A stretch of 38,721 nt of DNA from Clostridia bacterium (GCA_017403265.1 JAFQOJ010000018.1:1-38721), one strand, 5' to 3'. Shown: positions 16,052 to 23,989, counted from the first letter of the stretch. Translations and numbers: made by a program. Notes: a model not told the origin generated them from the sequence alone.

Positions 16052-17134
16052 ATGGCAAGAGTTTATAACTTTAGTGCAGGTCCTTCTATGTTACCTGAAG
16101 AGGTTTTGAAGACTGCCGCAGCAGAAATGTTAGAATACGGAGAAAGTGGACAATCCGTAATGGAAATGTCACACCGTTCTAAAGAATATCAAGCAATTTT
16201 TGATGAAGCAGAAGCTAATCTTCGCGAAATTATGAACATCCCCGAAAATTATGAAGTATTGTTCTTACAAGGCGGCGCTTCTACACAATTTGCTATGATT
16301 CCTTTAAACCTTATGAACAAGAACAATAAGGCTGATTTTATTATCACAGGTCAGTGGGCTAACAAGGCTTATAAGGAAGCCGCTCGCTACGGTGCTGCTC
16401 GCGAGGTTGCATCTTCTAAGGATAAAACCTTTAGCTATATTCCAAAAACCACCGCAGCCGACTTTGATAAGGATGCCGACTTTGTTCACATTTGTATGAA
16501 CAATACCATTTATGGCACAAAGTATAATGAGTTACCCGACACAGGCGATGTTCCGCTAATTGCAGATATTTCAAGCTGCATTTTGTCAGAGCCGATTGAT
16601 GTTACCAAGTTTGGTATGCTTTACGCAGGCGCTCAAAAGAACGTTGCTCCCTCAGGTGTTACAATTGTTATTATCCGCAAGGATTTATTAGGCAACGCTA
16701 TGTATATTACTCCTACAATGCTTAACTATGTAACCCACGCTGAAAACGGCTCTATGTTCAATACTCCCCCCTGCTACTCTATTTATATTGCAGGTCTTAC
16801 ATTCAAGTGGATTAAGAAAATGGGCGGTCTTGAAAAAATGAAGGAACTCAACGAAAAGAAGGCTAAAATTCTTTACGATTTCCTTGATAACAGCAAGCTC
16901 TTTAAGGGCACAGTTGTTCCTGAAGACCGTTCACTTATGAATGTTCCTTTTGTAACAGGTAATGATGAATTAGACGCTAAATTTGTTGCAGAAAGTAAGA
17001 AAGCAGGCTTTGTTAACCTTAAAGGTCACCGTTCTGTTGGCGGTATGCGTGCTTCTATCTACAACGCAATGCCAATTGAAGGCGTTGAAAAGCTTGTTGA
17101 GTTTATGAAAAAGTTTGAAGAGGAGAATATCTAA
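16052..17134 (+). CDS. serC: Phosphoserine aminotransferase
   Basis: PLP enzyme that makes 3-phosphoserine from 3-phosphohydroxypyruvate and glutamate, the second step of serine synthesis. 360 residues. The N-terminus VYNFSAGPSMLP is diagnostic, followed by MEMSHRSKEY, LFLQGGAST and the PLP lysine K196 in YAGAQKNVAPSGV. The C-terminus carries KGHRSVGGMRASIYNAM. The ATG at 16052 is preferred because GGAGG lies 9 nt upstream; a TTG five codons earlier overlaps that site. The stop overlaps the serA start (TAATG). Confidence 0.97.
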   Translation: MARVYNFSAGPSMLPEEVLKTAAAEMLEYGESGQSVMEMSHRSKEYQAIFDEAEANLREIMNIPENYEVLFLQGGASTQFAMIPLNLMNKNNKADFIITGQWANKAYKEAARYGAAREVASSKDKTFSYIPKTTAADFDKDADFVHICMNNTIYGTKYNELPDTGDVPLIADISSCILSEPIDVTKFGMLYAGAQKNVAPSGVTIVIIRKDLLGNAMYITPTMLNYVTHAENGSMFNTPPCYSIYIAGLTFKWIKKMGGLEKMKELNEKKAKILYDFLDNSKLFKGTVVPEDRSLMNVPFVTGNDELDAKFVAESKKAGFVNLKGHRSVGGMRASIYNAMPIEGVEKLVEFMKKFEEENI

Positions 17135-18294
17135 TGTACAAGATAAAAACATATAACAAAATTTCGAAATCAGGTCTCAGTAATTTCGATGATAAGTATA
17201 CCGTAGGCGACGAAGTTGAAAACGCCGACGGTGCGATTGTACGCTCTGCCGCTTTACACGATGTTGAATTCCCTGCTTCCTTACAGGCTATTGCCCGCGC
17301 AGGCGCAGGTACTAACAATATCCCGATTGACCGTTGCAGCGAACAAGGTATTGTTGTTTTCAACACCCCAGGTGCTAATGCTAACGCCGTTAAAGAATTA
17401 GTTATCGCAGGCTTATTTATCTCTTCACGTCGCGTAATTTCGGGTATTGAATGGGCTAAAACCTTAAAGGGCAACGGAGACGAGGTTGGCAAGCTTGTTG
17501 AAAAAGGCAAATCTGCTTTCGCAGGTCCCGAAATCAAGGGCAAAAAGCTTGGTGTTATCGGTCTTGGCGCAATCGGTGTTATGGTTGCTAACGCTGCTAA
17601 TTCCTTAGGTATGAAGGTTTACGGCTACGACCCATATTTGTCGGTTAAATCTGCTTGGAACTTAAACCATAATGCAGTTTATATAAGCGATATTAACGAA
17701 ATTTTTGCCGAATGTGACTATATTACAATCCACGTTCCGCTTACAGATGCTACTAAGAATCTTATCAACAAGGACAGCATTGCTAAAATGAAAGACGGCG
17801 TTCGCATTCTTAACTTCTCGCGCGCCGCTTTGGTTAATAGTACCGACCTTAAAGCCGCTTTAGAAGCAGGCAAAGTAGCCGCTTATGTTACCGATTTCCC
17901 AACCGAAGACGTTTTAGATGTTGACGGTATTATTGCTATCCCCCACCTTGGCGCATCTACTCCTGAATCAGAAGAAAACTGCGCTACAATGGCAGCTAGA
18001 GAACTTATTGATTACATTGAAAACGGTAACATTGTAAACTCGGTCAACCTTCCCGAAATCACAATGCCACGCAGCGGAAAAAACCGCGTTTGCGTAATCC
18101 ACAAGAATGTTCCTACCATTCTTACAAAAATTACAGCTGTAATTTCTGATGACAATATAAACATCGAAAATCTTCTTAATAAATCTCGCGGCGACTATGC
18201 ATACACAATGCTTGATATCGACGATGCTGACATAGCAACACTTCAAACCGAAATCGAAGCTATTGAAGGTATTATCCGCGTTCGTATTATCTAA
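17134..18294 (+). CDS. serA: D-3-phosphoglycerate dehydrogenase
   Basis: First enzyme of serine synthesis, oxidising 3-phosphoglycerate with NAD. 386 residues, the short form with a C-terminal ACT domain (about 318-386, RVCVIHKNVPTILTKITAV...) but no intervening domain. The Rossmann motif is GLGAIGVMVANAANSLGMKV (about 146-165), ARAGAGTNNIPID is the substrate loop, and the catalytic histidine is in IPHLGASTPESEENC. The ACT domain suggests feedback control by serine, as in other SerA enzymes. It is translated from an ATG overlapping the serC stop and followed by a terminator. Confidence 0.96.
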   Translation: MYKIKTYNKISKSGLSNFDDKYTVGDEVENADGAIVRSAALHDVEFPASLQAIARAGAGTNNIPIDRCSEQGIVVFNTPGANANAVKELVIAGLFISSRRVISGIEWAKTLKGNGDEVGKLVEKGKSAFAGPEIKGKKLGVIGLGAIGVMVANAANSLGMKVYGYDPYLSVKSAWNLNHNAVYISDINEIFAECDYITIHVPLTDATKNLINKDSIAKMKDGVRILNFSRAALVNSTDLKAALEAGKVAAYVTDFPTEDVLDVDGIIAIPHLGASTPESEENCATMAARELIDYIENGNIVNSVNLPEITMPRSGKNRVCVIHKNVPTILTKITAVISDDNINIENLLNKSRGDYAYTMLDIDDADIATLQTEIEAIEGIIRVRII

Positions 18295-18312
18295 TTATTT
18301 TTTTAATTCTTT

Positions 18313-18345
18313 AGACTCCCTTTTTTAAAGGGAGTCTTTACTTTT
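18313..18345 (+). terminator. Terminator of serC-serA
   Basis: Perfect 11-bp stem (AGACTCCCTTT/AAAGGGAGTCT) with a TTT loop, followed by TTACTTTT. Confidence 0.85.
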
Positions 18346-18389
18346 GATTAAAATTGTAGTAAAATAAATAAGTTAGGCGGTGAAAAGGC

Positions 18390-19616
18390 TTGAAAAATGT
18401 TGTAATTATAGGTGGCGGTGCCGCAGGACTTATGGCAGCCGTTACAAGTGCCGATAATGGCAATAATGTTACCCTTATAGAAAAAAACGCTAGGGTTGGC
18501 AGAAAACTTATGATAACCGGCAAGGGCAGATGTAATGTTTGCAATAACTGCGATATCGATACCCTTATAAACAACATTCCAAAAAACGCTAAATTTTTGT
18601 ATTCCGCTTTTTCTATGTTTTCACCGCAGCAACTTATGGAGTTTTTTGAAAGCAGAAAAGTACCTTTAAAAACTGAGCGCGGAAACAGGGTTTTCCCCGT
18701 TTCCGATAAAGCAGTAGATATTGTAGACGCTTTATATAATGCCGTAATTAAAAGCGGTGCTAAAATAATAACTTCTACCGCTGAAAAGCTTATAACAAGC
18801 GAAAATAAGGTTATAGGTGTAAAGCTTCAAAACGGCGATATTTTACCTGCCGATAGCGTTATTATAGCCACAGGCGGTATGTCCTACCACCTAACAGGCT
18901 CTACAGGTGACGGATATAAAATGGCAAGCGAGCTCGGTCATACTGTAACCGAGCTAAAACCGTCTTTAGTACCGATTACTATTCACGAAGGCTTTTGTAC
19001 CCACCTTTCAGGGCTAAGCCTTAAAAATGTTACTCTAAATGTTTTTGAAGTCGGCAAGAAAAAACCGCTGTTTTCCGAGCTTGGCGAAATGCTATTCACC
19101 CACTTTGGCATATCAGGACCTTTGGTGCTTTCGGCTTCATCACATATACGCTATATGGGTAAAAAACAATATATTGCTTTTATAGATTTAAAGCCCGCGC
19201 TTTCTAAAGAACAGCTTGATAACCGCATTTTAAGGGATTTTAGTGAAGAGCAAAACAAAAATTTTGCAAACTCTTTAGATAGGCTGTTACCCAAAAGCCT
19301 TATCCCCGTTATTGTTAAACTTTCTAATATTCCGAGTGACTTGAAGGTTAACCAAATAACCAAGGAGCAACGCTTAAAGCTTATTGATATAATCAAGGCA
19401 TTACCGCTTCATATAACAGGTTTTAGACCTATTGATGAAGCAATTATAACTTCGGGTGGAATTTCGGTTAAAGAGATAGATCCAAAAACTATGGAGTCAA
19501 AGCTTGTAAGCGGTCTTTACTTCGCAGGCGAAATTATTGATGTTGATGCCTACACAGGCGGATTTAATCTACAAATCGCATTTTCAACCGGCTTTGCAGC
19601 GGGTACAAATGCTTAA
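18390..19616 (+). CDS. HI0933/YhiN-family FAD-dependent oxidoreductase
   Basis: A 408-residue flavoprotein of the HI0933/YhiN family, sometimes labelled aminoacetone oxidase. The dinucleotide fold opens directly with VVIIGGGAAGLMAAV. The family motifs GRKLMITGKGRCNVCNN and IATGGMSYHLTGSTGDG follow, and the C-terminal FAD contact is YFAGEIIDVDAYTGGFNLQ. The start is TTG with an AGGCGGTG/AAAAGG site upstream. The substrate is unknown. It lies upstream of cmk and ispH-rpsA, a neighbourhood seen in other Clostridia. Confidence 0.9.
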   Translation: MKNVVIIGGGAAGLMAAVTSADNGNNVTLIEKNARVGRKLMITGKGRCNVCNNCDIDTLINNIPKNAKFLYSAFSMFSPQQLMEFFESRKVPLKTERGNRVFPVSDKAVDIVDALYNAVIKSGAKIITSTAEKLITSENKVIGVKLQNGDILPADSVIIATGGMSYHLTGSTGDGYKMASELGHTVTELKPSLVPITIHEGFCTHLSGLSLKNVTLNVFEVGKKKPLFSELGEMLFTHFGISGPLVLSASSHIRYMGKKQYIAFIDLKPALSKEQLDNRILRDFSEEQNKNFANSLDRLLPKSLIPVIVKLSNIPSDLKVNQITKEQRLKLIDIIKALPLHITGFRPIDEAIITSGGISVKEIDPKTMESKLVSGLYFAGEIIDVDAYTGGFNLQIAFSTGFAAGTNA

Positions 19617-19649
19617 ACTAATGTAAAATAAAAGAATGGAGAAAATAAT

Positions 19650-20318
19650 ATGATTTCAGTAGCAATTGACGGCCCTGCAGGTGCAGGTAAAAGCACATTA
19701 TCACGCAAAACCGCCGAAAATTTAGGCTTTATTTATGTTGATACAGGTGCACTTTACCGTACTGTAGGTCTTAAATTTTCAAGAATGGGCGCCGATACCG
19801 AGTTAAAATGCGATATTGAAGGCATTTTAGCCGATACCACAGTAGATATTCGTTTTGTAGATTGCGAACAAAGAGTATTTTTAGACGGTGAGGATGTATC
19901 CGAGGCTATAAGAACTCCCTCTGCTTCTATGATGGCTTCTGCCGTTTCGGCAAAACCGCCCGTTCGCGCGTTCTTACTTGAAATGCAAAGGAAATTAGCA
20001 AGAGAAAACAATGTTGTTATGGATGGCCGTGACATTGGCACTGTGGTACTACCAAACGCTACAGTTAAAATTTATCTTACCGCTTCCGCTGAAGACCGCG
20101 CTAAGCGTCGCTATGACGAATTAGTACAAAAAGGCACCGATGTTACTTTTAAGGAAGTTTATGACGATATGGTACAGCGCGACTATAACGATATGCACCG
20201 CGAGATAGCGCCCTTAAAGCAAGCCGATGATGCTATATTAGCCGATACTTCGGGCTACGAGTTTGAAGATTCTTTAGCTCTTTTACTTAAAATCATAAAG
20301 GAAAACACAAATATATGA
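19650..20318 (+). CDS. cmk: Cytidylate kinase
   Basis: Phosphorylates CMP and dCMP. 222 residues, with P-loop GPAGAGKST (8-16), FIYVDTGALYRTVG, the arginine-rich contact MDGRDIGTVVLPNA, and RAKRRYDE near the lid. Length is normal. The ribosome site is a weak AATGGAG about 12 nt before the ATG. The end overlaps ispH-rpsA by 4 nt (ATGA), so expression is linked to translation and isoprenoid genes. Confidence 0.96.
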   Translation: MISVAIDGPAGAGKSTLSRKTAENLGFIYVDTGALYRTVGLKFSRMGADTELKCDIEGILADTTVDIRFVDCEQRVFLDGEDVSEAIRTPSASMMASAVSAKPPVRAFLLEMQRKLARENNVVMDGRDIGTVVLPNATVKIYLTASAEDRAKRRYDELVQKGTDVTFKEVYDDMVQRDYNDMHREIAPLKQADDAILADTSGYEFEDSLALLLKIIKENTNI

Positions 20319-22405
20319 AAATAACTCTTGCTAAAACGGCAGGCTTTTGCTTTGGGGTAAATGCAGCGGTGCAAACTGTTTACGACCTTTTAGAAGAAAA
20401 TAAAAAGGTTTGCACATTAGGACCTATAATCCATAACCCCCAATTAGTAGCCGATTTAGAAGCCAAAGGCGTAAAAATTGTAAGCTCACCCGAAGAAGTA
20501 TCACAGGGTGAAACCTTGGTTATCCGTTCGCACGGGGTAGAAAAATCGGTACTTAATTTATGCGATAGTCTTAACATAGATTATGTTAATGCAACCTGCC
20601 CGTTTGTTGCGAAAATTCATAAAATAGTAGCCGAATACTCAAAAAAAGGATATATAACCATAATTGCAGGCGACAAGAATCACCAAGAGGTAAAAGGCAT
20701 CATCGGTCACACTACAGGTGAATACCATGTAATAGCCGACACTGACGAATTAGACAATTTGCTCAAAAATAATCCAAATTTAGCATCAGAAAATGTAACA
20801 TTAGTTTCGCAGACAACTTTTAATTCAAAAATATGGAAAAAAGTTCAAAAAAATTTAAAAAAAGTATGTACAAATGCGAAAATTTTTGATACAATGTGTA
20901 ATGCAACTTCCTTGCGTCAGGAAGAAGCTCATACCCTATCGCTTTCAAGCGATTGCGTAATAGTTATCGGTGGAAAACACAGTTCTAACACCGTCAAGCT
21001 ATACGATGTATGTAAGCTTAACTGCGAAAAAACTTTTCTTATTGAAACGGCAAGCGAATTACCGCTTGATGTTTTACGGGAATGTAAAAGCATTGGAGTT
21101 GTTGCGGGTGCATCTACACCTGCAGGTATAATAAAGGAGGCAATCAAAACCATGTCGGAAAATTTACAACCGAAAGACGAACAGTTAGAAGTAACTGTAG
21201 AAAAAACATTTGAAGAAATGACAGATGAGGAAGCATTTGAAGCATCCTTAAGCAATCTTACAGGGGACCAAAAGGTAGTAGGTACCGTTGTTGCTGTTAA
21301 CTCAACAGAAGTTACAGTAGATATAGGCAGAGGTGTTACAGGTTACATAACTGCTGCTGAATTCTCTACCGATGCTAATGTAGACCTTGTAAACGAAGTT
21401 AAGGTTAACGACCAAATCAACCTTATCATTATGAAAATAAATGACCAAGAAGGCACCGCTATGCTTTCCAAACGCCGCTATGATGCTATTGCTGGTTGGG
21501 ACAAAATTGCCAGTGCCAAAGAATCAGGCGAAATTTTAACAGGCGTTGTTAAGGATATTATTAAAGGCGGCGTTGTAGTTTATACAAACAATGTTCGCAT
21601 ATTTATCCCCGCTTCTCAGGCTACCCTTTCAAGAAACGATTCTTTAGAAGATTTAAAGGGTCAGGAAGTTTCTTTCCGTATTATTGAAATCGGCCGCGGC
21701 AGAAGAGCAATCGGCTCTATCCGCAGTGTTCTTCGTGAACAGAGAAAAGAAGCAGAAGAAAAGGTTTGGGCAGATATAGAAGTTGGTGACCGTTACAACG
21801 GTACCGTTAAGTCTTTAACCGGCTACGGTGCATTTGTTGATATCGGCGGCGTTGACGGTATGGTTCATATTTCAGAGCTTTCTTGGGCTAGAATTAAGAA
21901 CCCCGCTGAAGTTGTTTCTGTAGGCGATGTTATTGAGGTTTATATTAAAGACCTTGATAAAGAAAAGAAAAGAATTTCTTTAGGCTACAAAAAGGCCGAA
22001 GACAATCCTTGGACCATCTTCCAAAACAACTATAATGTTGATGATATTGTTAAGGTTACCATTGTTAGTATGACAACCTACGGTGCATTTGCACGCATCA
22101 TCCCCGGTGTTGACGGTCTTGTTCACATTTCACAGATTGCTAACAAGCACGTTGCTAAACCGCAAGACGAATTAAAAATCGGTCAAGAAGTTGATGCAAA
22201 GATTACCGCTATTGATTTAGAGCAAAAGCGCGTAAGCCTTTCTATCCGCGCTTTACTTCCCGAAGAAGTAGTGGAAGAAGCTGCTGAAGAAGTAGTTGAA
22301 GCTCCTGTAGAAGTTGTAGAAGCTCCTGTAGAGGTTGCTGAAGCGCCTGCGGAAGAAGCCGTTGAGGCTCCCGCAGAAGAAGTAGCAGAAGAAGCTGCTG
22401 AATAA
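20315..22405 (+). CDS. ispH: Fusion: IspH (HMBPP reductase) with ribosomal protein S1
   Basis: Residues 1-280 are IspH, the iron-sulfur enzyme that makes IPP and DMAPP in the last step of the MEP pathway. The cluster cysteines are C12 (GFCFGV), C95 (ATCPFV) and C195 (TMCNAT), and the substrate histidines are H40, H73 and H123. Residues from about 319 carry four S1/OB RNA-binding repeats (about 319-386, 405-470, 487-556, 572-640), as in ribosomal protein S1. The last about 50 residues are a low-complexity Glu/Ala/Val/Pro tail (VEAPVE, AEAPAE repeats). The fusion is known in Clostridia and is not an assembly fault. An internal AAAGGAGG and ATG at the junction could yield free S1. Confidence 0.96.
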   Translation: MKITLAKTAGFCFGVNAAVQTVYDLLEENKKVCTLGPIIHNPQLVADLEAKGVKIVSSPEEVSQGETLVIRSHGVEKSVLNLCDSLNIDYVNATCPFVAKIHKIVAEYSKKGYITIIAGDKNHQEVKGIIGHTTGEYHVIADTDELDNLLKNNPNLASENVTLVSQTTFNSKIWKKVQKNLKKVCTNAKIFDTMCNATSLRQEEAHTLSLSSDCVIVIGGKHSSNTVKLYDVCKLNCEKTFLIETASELPLDVLRECKSIGVVAGASTPAGIIKEAIKTMSENLQPKDEQLEVTVEKTFEEMTDEEAFEASLSNLTGDQKVVGTVVAVNSTEVTVDIGRGVTGYITAAEFSTDANVDLVNEVKVNDQINLIIMKINDQEGTAMLSKRRYDAIAGWDKIASAKESGEILTGVVKDIIKGGVVVYTNNVRIFIPASQATLSRNDSLEDLKGQEVSFRIIEIGRGRRAIGSIRSVLREQRKEAEEKVWADIEVGDRYNGTVKSLTGYGAFVDIGGVDGMVHISELSWARIKNPAEVVSVGDVIEVYIKDLDKEKKRISLGYKKAEDNPWTIFQNNYNVDDIVKVTIVSMTTYGAFARIIPGVDGLVHISQIANKHVAKPQDELKIGQEVDAKITAIDLEQKRVSLSIRALLPEEVVEEAAEEVVEAPVEVVEAPVEVAEAPAEEAVEAPAEEVAEEAAE
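21133..21154 (+). promoter_or_regulatory. Possible internal translation start for free S1
   Basis: AAAGGAGG (21133-21140), 11 nt, then an in-frame ATG (21152-21154) that opens MSENLQPKDEQ, right where IspH ends and the S1 part begins. The purines also encode a family-typical Lys-Glu-Ala, so the match may be incidental. Confidence 0.45.
22258..22405 (+). repeat. Repetitive coding tail of S1
   Basis: Direct repeats of GAAGCTCCTGTAGAAGTT-like units encode VEAPVEV/AEAPAEE, giving a strongly acidic C-terminus. It is in frame and within the coding sequence. Confidence 0.75.
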
Positions 22406-22419
22406 TTAAAGCAAAATTT

Positions 22420-22456
22420 AAGAGTATTCAAGTTTTTAGCTTGAATACTCTTTTTT
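22420..22456 (+). terminator. Terminator of the cmk-ispH-rpsA operon
   Basis: Thirteen-bp perfect stem (AAGAGTATTCAAG with CTTGAATACTCTT, 7-nt loop) followed by TTTTAA. It abuts the stop of the small reverse-strand Cys-rich frame. Confidence 0.9.
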
Positions 22457-22559
22457 AATCCATAAACATACAACCATTAATACATTTCCAATTATTTTTT
22501 TCATCTCGGCAAATACCTAAGCATTCACAATTACGACAGTATCTTGGAACATATTTCAA
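22455..22559 (-). CDS. Small Cys-rich peptide frame (second part)
   Basis: A 34-codon frame, too short for normal gene finding, reading from a TTG that overlaps the TGA of the preceding frame. It contains YCRNCECLGICRD and WKCINGC, six cysteines in 23 residues, as in a compact metal-binding or disulfide-rich peptide. It has no good ribosome site of its own. It could be read by coupling, or as the second half of a longer protein through a -1 shift at the A6 run at the end of the first frame. I do not recognise a family. Confidence 0.4.
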   Translation of the reverse strand: MKYVPRYCRNCECLGICRDEKNNWKCINGCMFMD

Positions 22560-22642
22560 TTTTTTCGCTTGCGCTTATCAGCAAATAGCCACTCTAAAAA
22601 ATTATCAAATGCCCATACATACGGTTTGAAATAATAGCCCAT
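22556..22642 (-). CDS. Small aromatic-rich peptide frame (first part)
   Basis: 28 codons starting at the ATG at 22642 with GGTGGTGA just upstream. It encodes MGYYFKPYVWAFDNFLEWLF and a basic end (ADKRKRKN). The last codons read CGA-AAA-AAT-TGA; A-AAA-AAT fits the X-XXY-YYZ slippery pattern, and a -1 shift there continues into the Cys-rich frame to give about 61 residues. It lies 17 nt downstream of an intrinsic terminator that ends a structured RNA, so read-through may control it. No known family. Confidence 0.4.
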   Translation of the reverse strand: MGYYFKPYVWAFDNFLEWLFADKRKRKN

Positions 22643-22658
22643 TTTATCACCACCCAAA

Positions 22659-22830
22659 TAAAAAAGCACACCCCGAAGGATGTGCCGAAAAAGTGTATCC
22701 CTCGGATAGACTACCACATCACACCGAAACTATTTACCCACATAGGAGAATAGAGAGAACACCTTTTACCAAGATAGTGTTCTCCTAGAAGTAGATAAAT
22801 AGTCTATTATAAATTAAATGTGATGTGGTA
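22659..22830 (-). ncRNA. Candidate structured RNA or attenuator leader
   Basis: A minus-strand transcript of about 170 nt is suggested by a promoter upstream and a strong terminator at its end. By-eye helices: 22830-22819 with 22723-22712 (12 bp, UACCACAUCACA/UGUGAUGUGGUA); 22802-22794 with 22738-22730 (9 bp with one G-U); 22784-22777 with 22762-22755 (8 bp); and 22787-22780 with 22750-22743 as an alternative to the last. The result is a long rod with an AU-rich bulge, then a small hairpin (UAUCC-GAG-GGAUA) and a terminator. It could be a 6S-like or other small RNA, or an attenuator for the downstream small frame. No known family was recognised. Confidence 0.5.
22666..22685 (-). terminator. 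Terminator with C(UUCG)G loop
   Basis: On the minus strand: GCACATCC-TTCG-GGGTGTGC, 8 bp with one G-U, closed by the very stable C(UUCG)G loop, then TTTTTTATTT. Confidence 0.85.
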
Positions 22831-22854
22831 TGTCATTATAATACCACATCACAT
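22818..22854. repeat. 13-bp perfect inverted repeat over a promoter
   Basis: ATGTGATGTGGTA (22818-22830) and TACCACATCACAT (22842-22854), 11-bp loop that contains the -10 box. A further copy of 12 of these bases is at 22712-22723. It may be an operator, a terminator of the GNAT-gene operon (weak U-run follows), or part of the RNA fold. Confidence 0.75.
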
Positions 22855-22866
22855 CAACTTTTTCAA
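22838..22866 (-). promoter_or_regulatory. Promoter for the structured RNA
   Basis: On the minus strand: TTGAAA (22866-22861), 17-bp spacer, TATTAT (22843-22838), with an overlapping TATAAT at 22840-22835. A second possible -10 (TATAAT at 22811-22806) lies downstream. Confidence 0.6.
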
Positions 22867-22879
22867 CATTTAAATATTT

Positions 22880-23257
22880 TCACTCTTCGCAACCATTACA
22901 ACCGCAGCATTTATTTTCATAAAGCTTTGTTATATTAAGTGTGTTTTCTTTTGTTACAAAGCCCAAGGTTTTAAAAATTTTTTCGGGTGCATTATCGCCC
23001 CAAGTAGCTTCTGTTACATTACGGCTTGCGGCAATATGTAAAGTACTTCTAAGCACTCCATCCAAAAGCATCAAATCGTTTTGAGGCTCAATAGCACGAA
23101 TAACCATTTTTTTGTCTTCTATATCAAAAAGGCTATAGCCTAAAACCTCTTCCTTATTCTTTGCGCAAAGGCAAAGCGAGTTTTCATTTATTTGTAAACC
23201 TTCCTTTTCATAAAAAGTCAAGGCTTCTTCTTTTTCTACTGTTTTTAAAGTTATCAT
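22880..23257 (-). CDS. GNAT-like protein with a cysteine-rich tail
   Basis: 125 residues resembling a small GCN5-related N-acetyltransferase: the FYEKEGL helix, the LGYSLFDIEDKKMVIRAI strand pair, LLDGVLRSTLHIAASR as the CoA-side helix, and EKIFKTLGFVTKEN as the usual C-terminal A-x-x-x-Y-x-x-x-GF-like element. The canonical Q/R-x-x-G-x-G/A CoA loop is not clear, so activity is uncertain. The end reads NKCCGCNGCEE, four cysteines in seven residues, which suggests metal binding. It is 9 nt after rluB with AAGGAG before the ATG and is the last gene of the operon. Confidence 0.65.
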   Translation of the reverse strand: MITLKTVEKEEALTFYEKEGLQINENSLCLCAKNKEEVLGYSLFDIEDKKMVIRAIEPQNDLMLLDGVLRSTLHIAASRNVTEATWGDNAPEKIFKTLGFVTKENTLNITKLYENKCCGCNGCEE

Positions 23258-23266
23258 TTTAACTCC

Positions 23267-23989
23267 TTAGGTAATACTTGTAAGACGGCGCATCTCTTTT
23301 TCGTTTAATGGGCGCCAACTACCACGCGGTAGCATACCTAACTTAACACCTGCAATTTCGGTACGCTTAAGGCGCAAAACCTCAAGCTTTACTTCTTCGC
23401 ACATTCTTCTTATTTGACGGTTTCTACCCTCCATAATAATAAAGATAAGCACCGTTCTGTCCAGCTTTCTTTCTGCCACAAAACAATCGCACGGAAGAGT
23501 TTTCACTCCGTCAAGCAGTATGCCTTCTCTTAGCTTAATAATCTTTTCATCGTCCACTTCACCCTTAACGGTGACGCGGTAGGTTTTGTTAACATGGTAT
23601 GATGGATGTGTAAGACGGTTTGCAAACTCACCGTCGTTTGTCATTATAAGAAGCCCTTCAGAATTCATATCAAGTCTTCCCACAGGGAAAAGGCGTACAG
23701 GTGCATCTTTAACAAGGTCTGTAACACATTTTCTGCCCTTTTCATCACTGGCAGTGGTTACAAATCCGCGCGGTTTATGTAGCATTATATACATTTTGGT
23801 AGTATTTGCCACAACATTTTTACCTCGCACGGTTATTTTATCGCGCTTAGGGTCCACCTTTTGACCAATTATTGCAATATGCCCATTAACCTTAACCTTA
23901 CCCATCTCTATAAGCTCTTCAGCTTTTCTTCGTGACGCAATACCGCAATCAGCCAAGTGCTTTTGTAAGCGCACCTTATTATCCTTCAT
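23267..23989 (-). CDS. rluB: RluB/RsuA-family rRNA pseudouridine synthase
   Basis: Makes pseudouridine in rRNA, most likely in the 23S peptidyl-transferase region as for Bacillus RluB. 240 residues: N-terminal S4 RNA-binding domain (VRLQKHLADCGIASRRKAEE..., about 5-60) and catalytic domain with the active aspartate in VGRLDMNSEGLLIMTNDG. EGRNRQIRRM is the family signature near the C-terminus. AGGAG precedes the ATG, 9 nt after the carboxypeptidase gene. RluB next to dac and scpAB is a conserved Firmicute arrangement. Confidence 0.92.
   Translation of the reverse strand: MKDNKVRLQKHLADCGIASRRKAEELIEMGKVKVNGHIAIIGQKVDPKRDKITVRGKNVVANTTKMYIMLHKPRGFVTTASDEKGRKCVTDLVKDAPVRLFPVGRLDMNSEGLLIMTNDGEFANRLTHPSYHVNKTYRVTVKGEVDDEKIIKLREGILLDGVKTLPCDCFVAERKLDRTVLIFIIMEGRNRQIRRMCEEVKLEVLRLKRTEIAGVKLGMLPRGSWRPLNEKEMRRLTSIT

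Noticed and set aside
20315..22405. IspH-S1 fusion as an assembly error
   Set aside because: The frame is open throughout, the joint is clean, and the same fusion is known in other Clostridia.
22183..22473. Minus-strand Ser/Ala/Thr-rich frame over the S1 tail
   Set aside because: It is the complement of the repetitive S1 tail and has no start signal.
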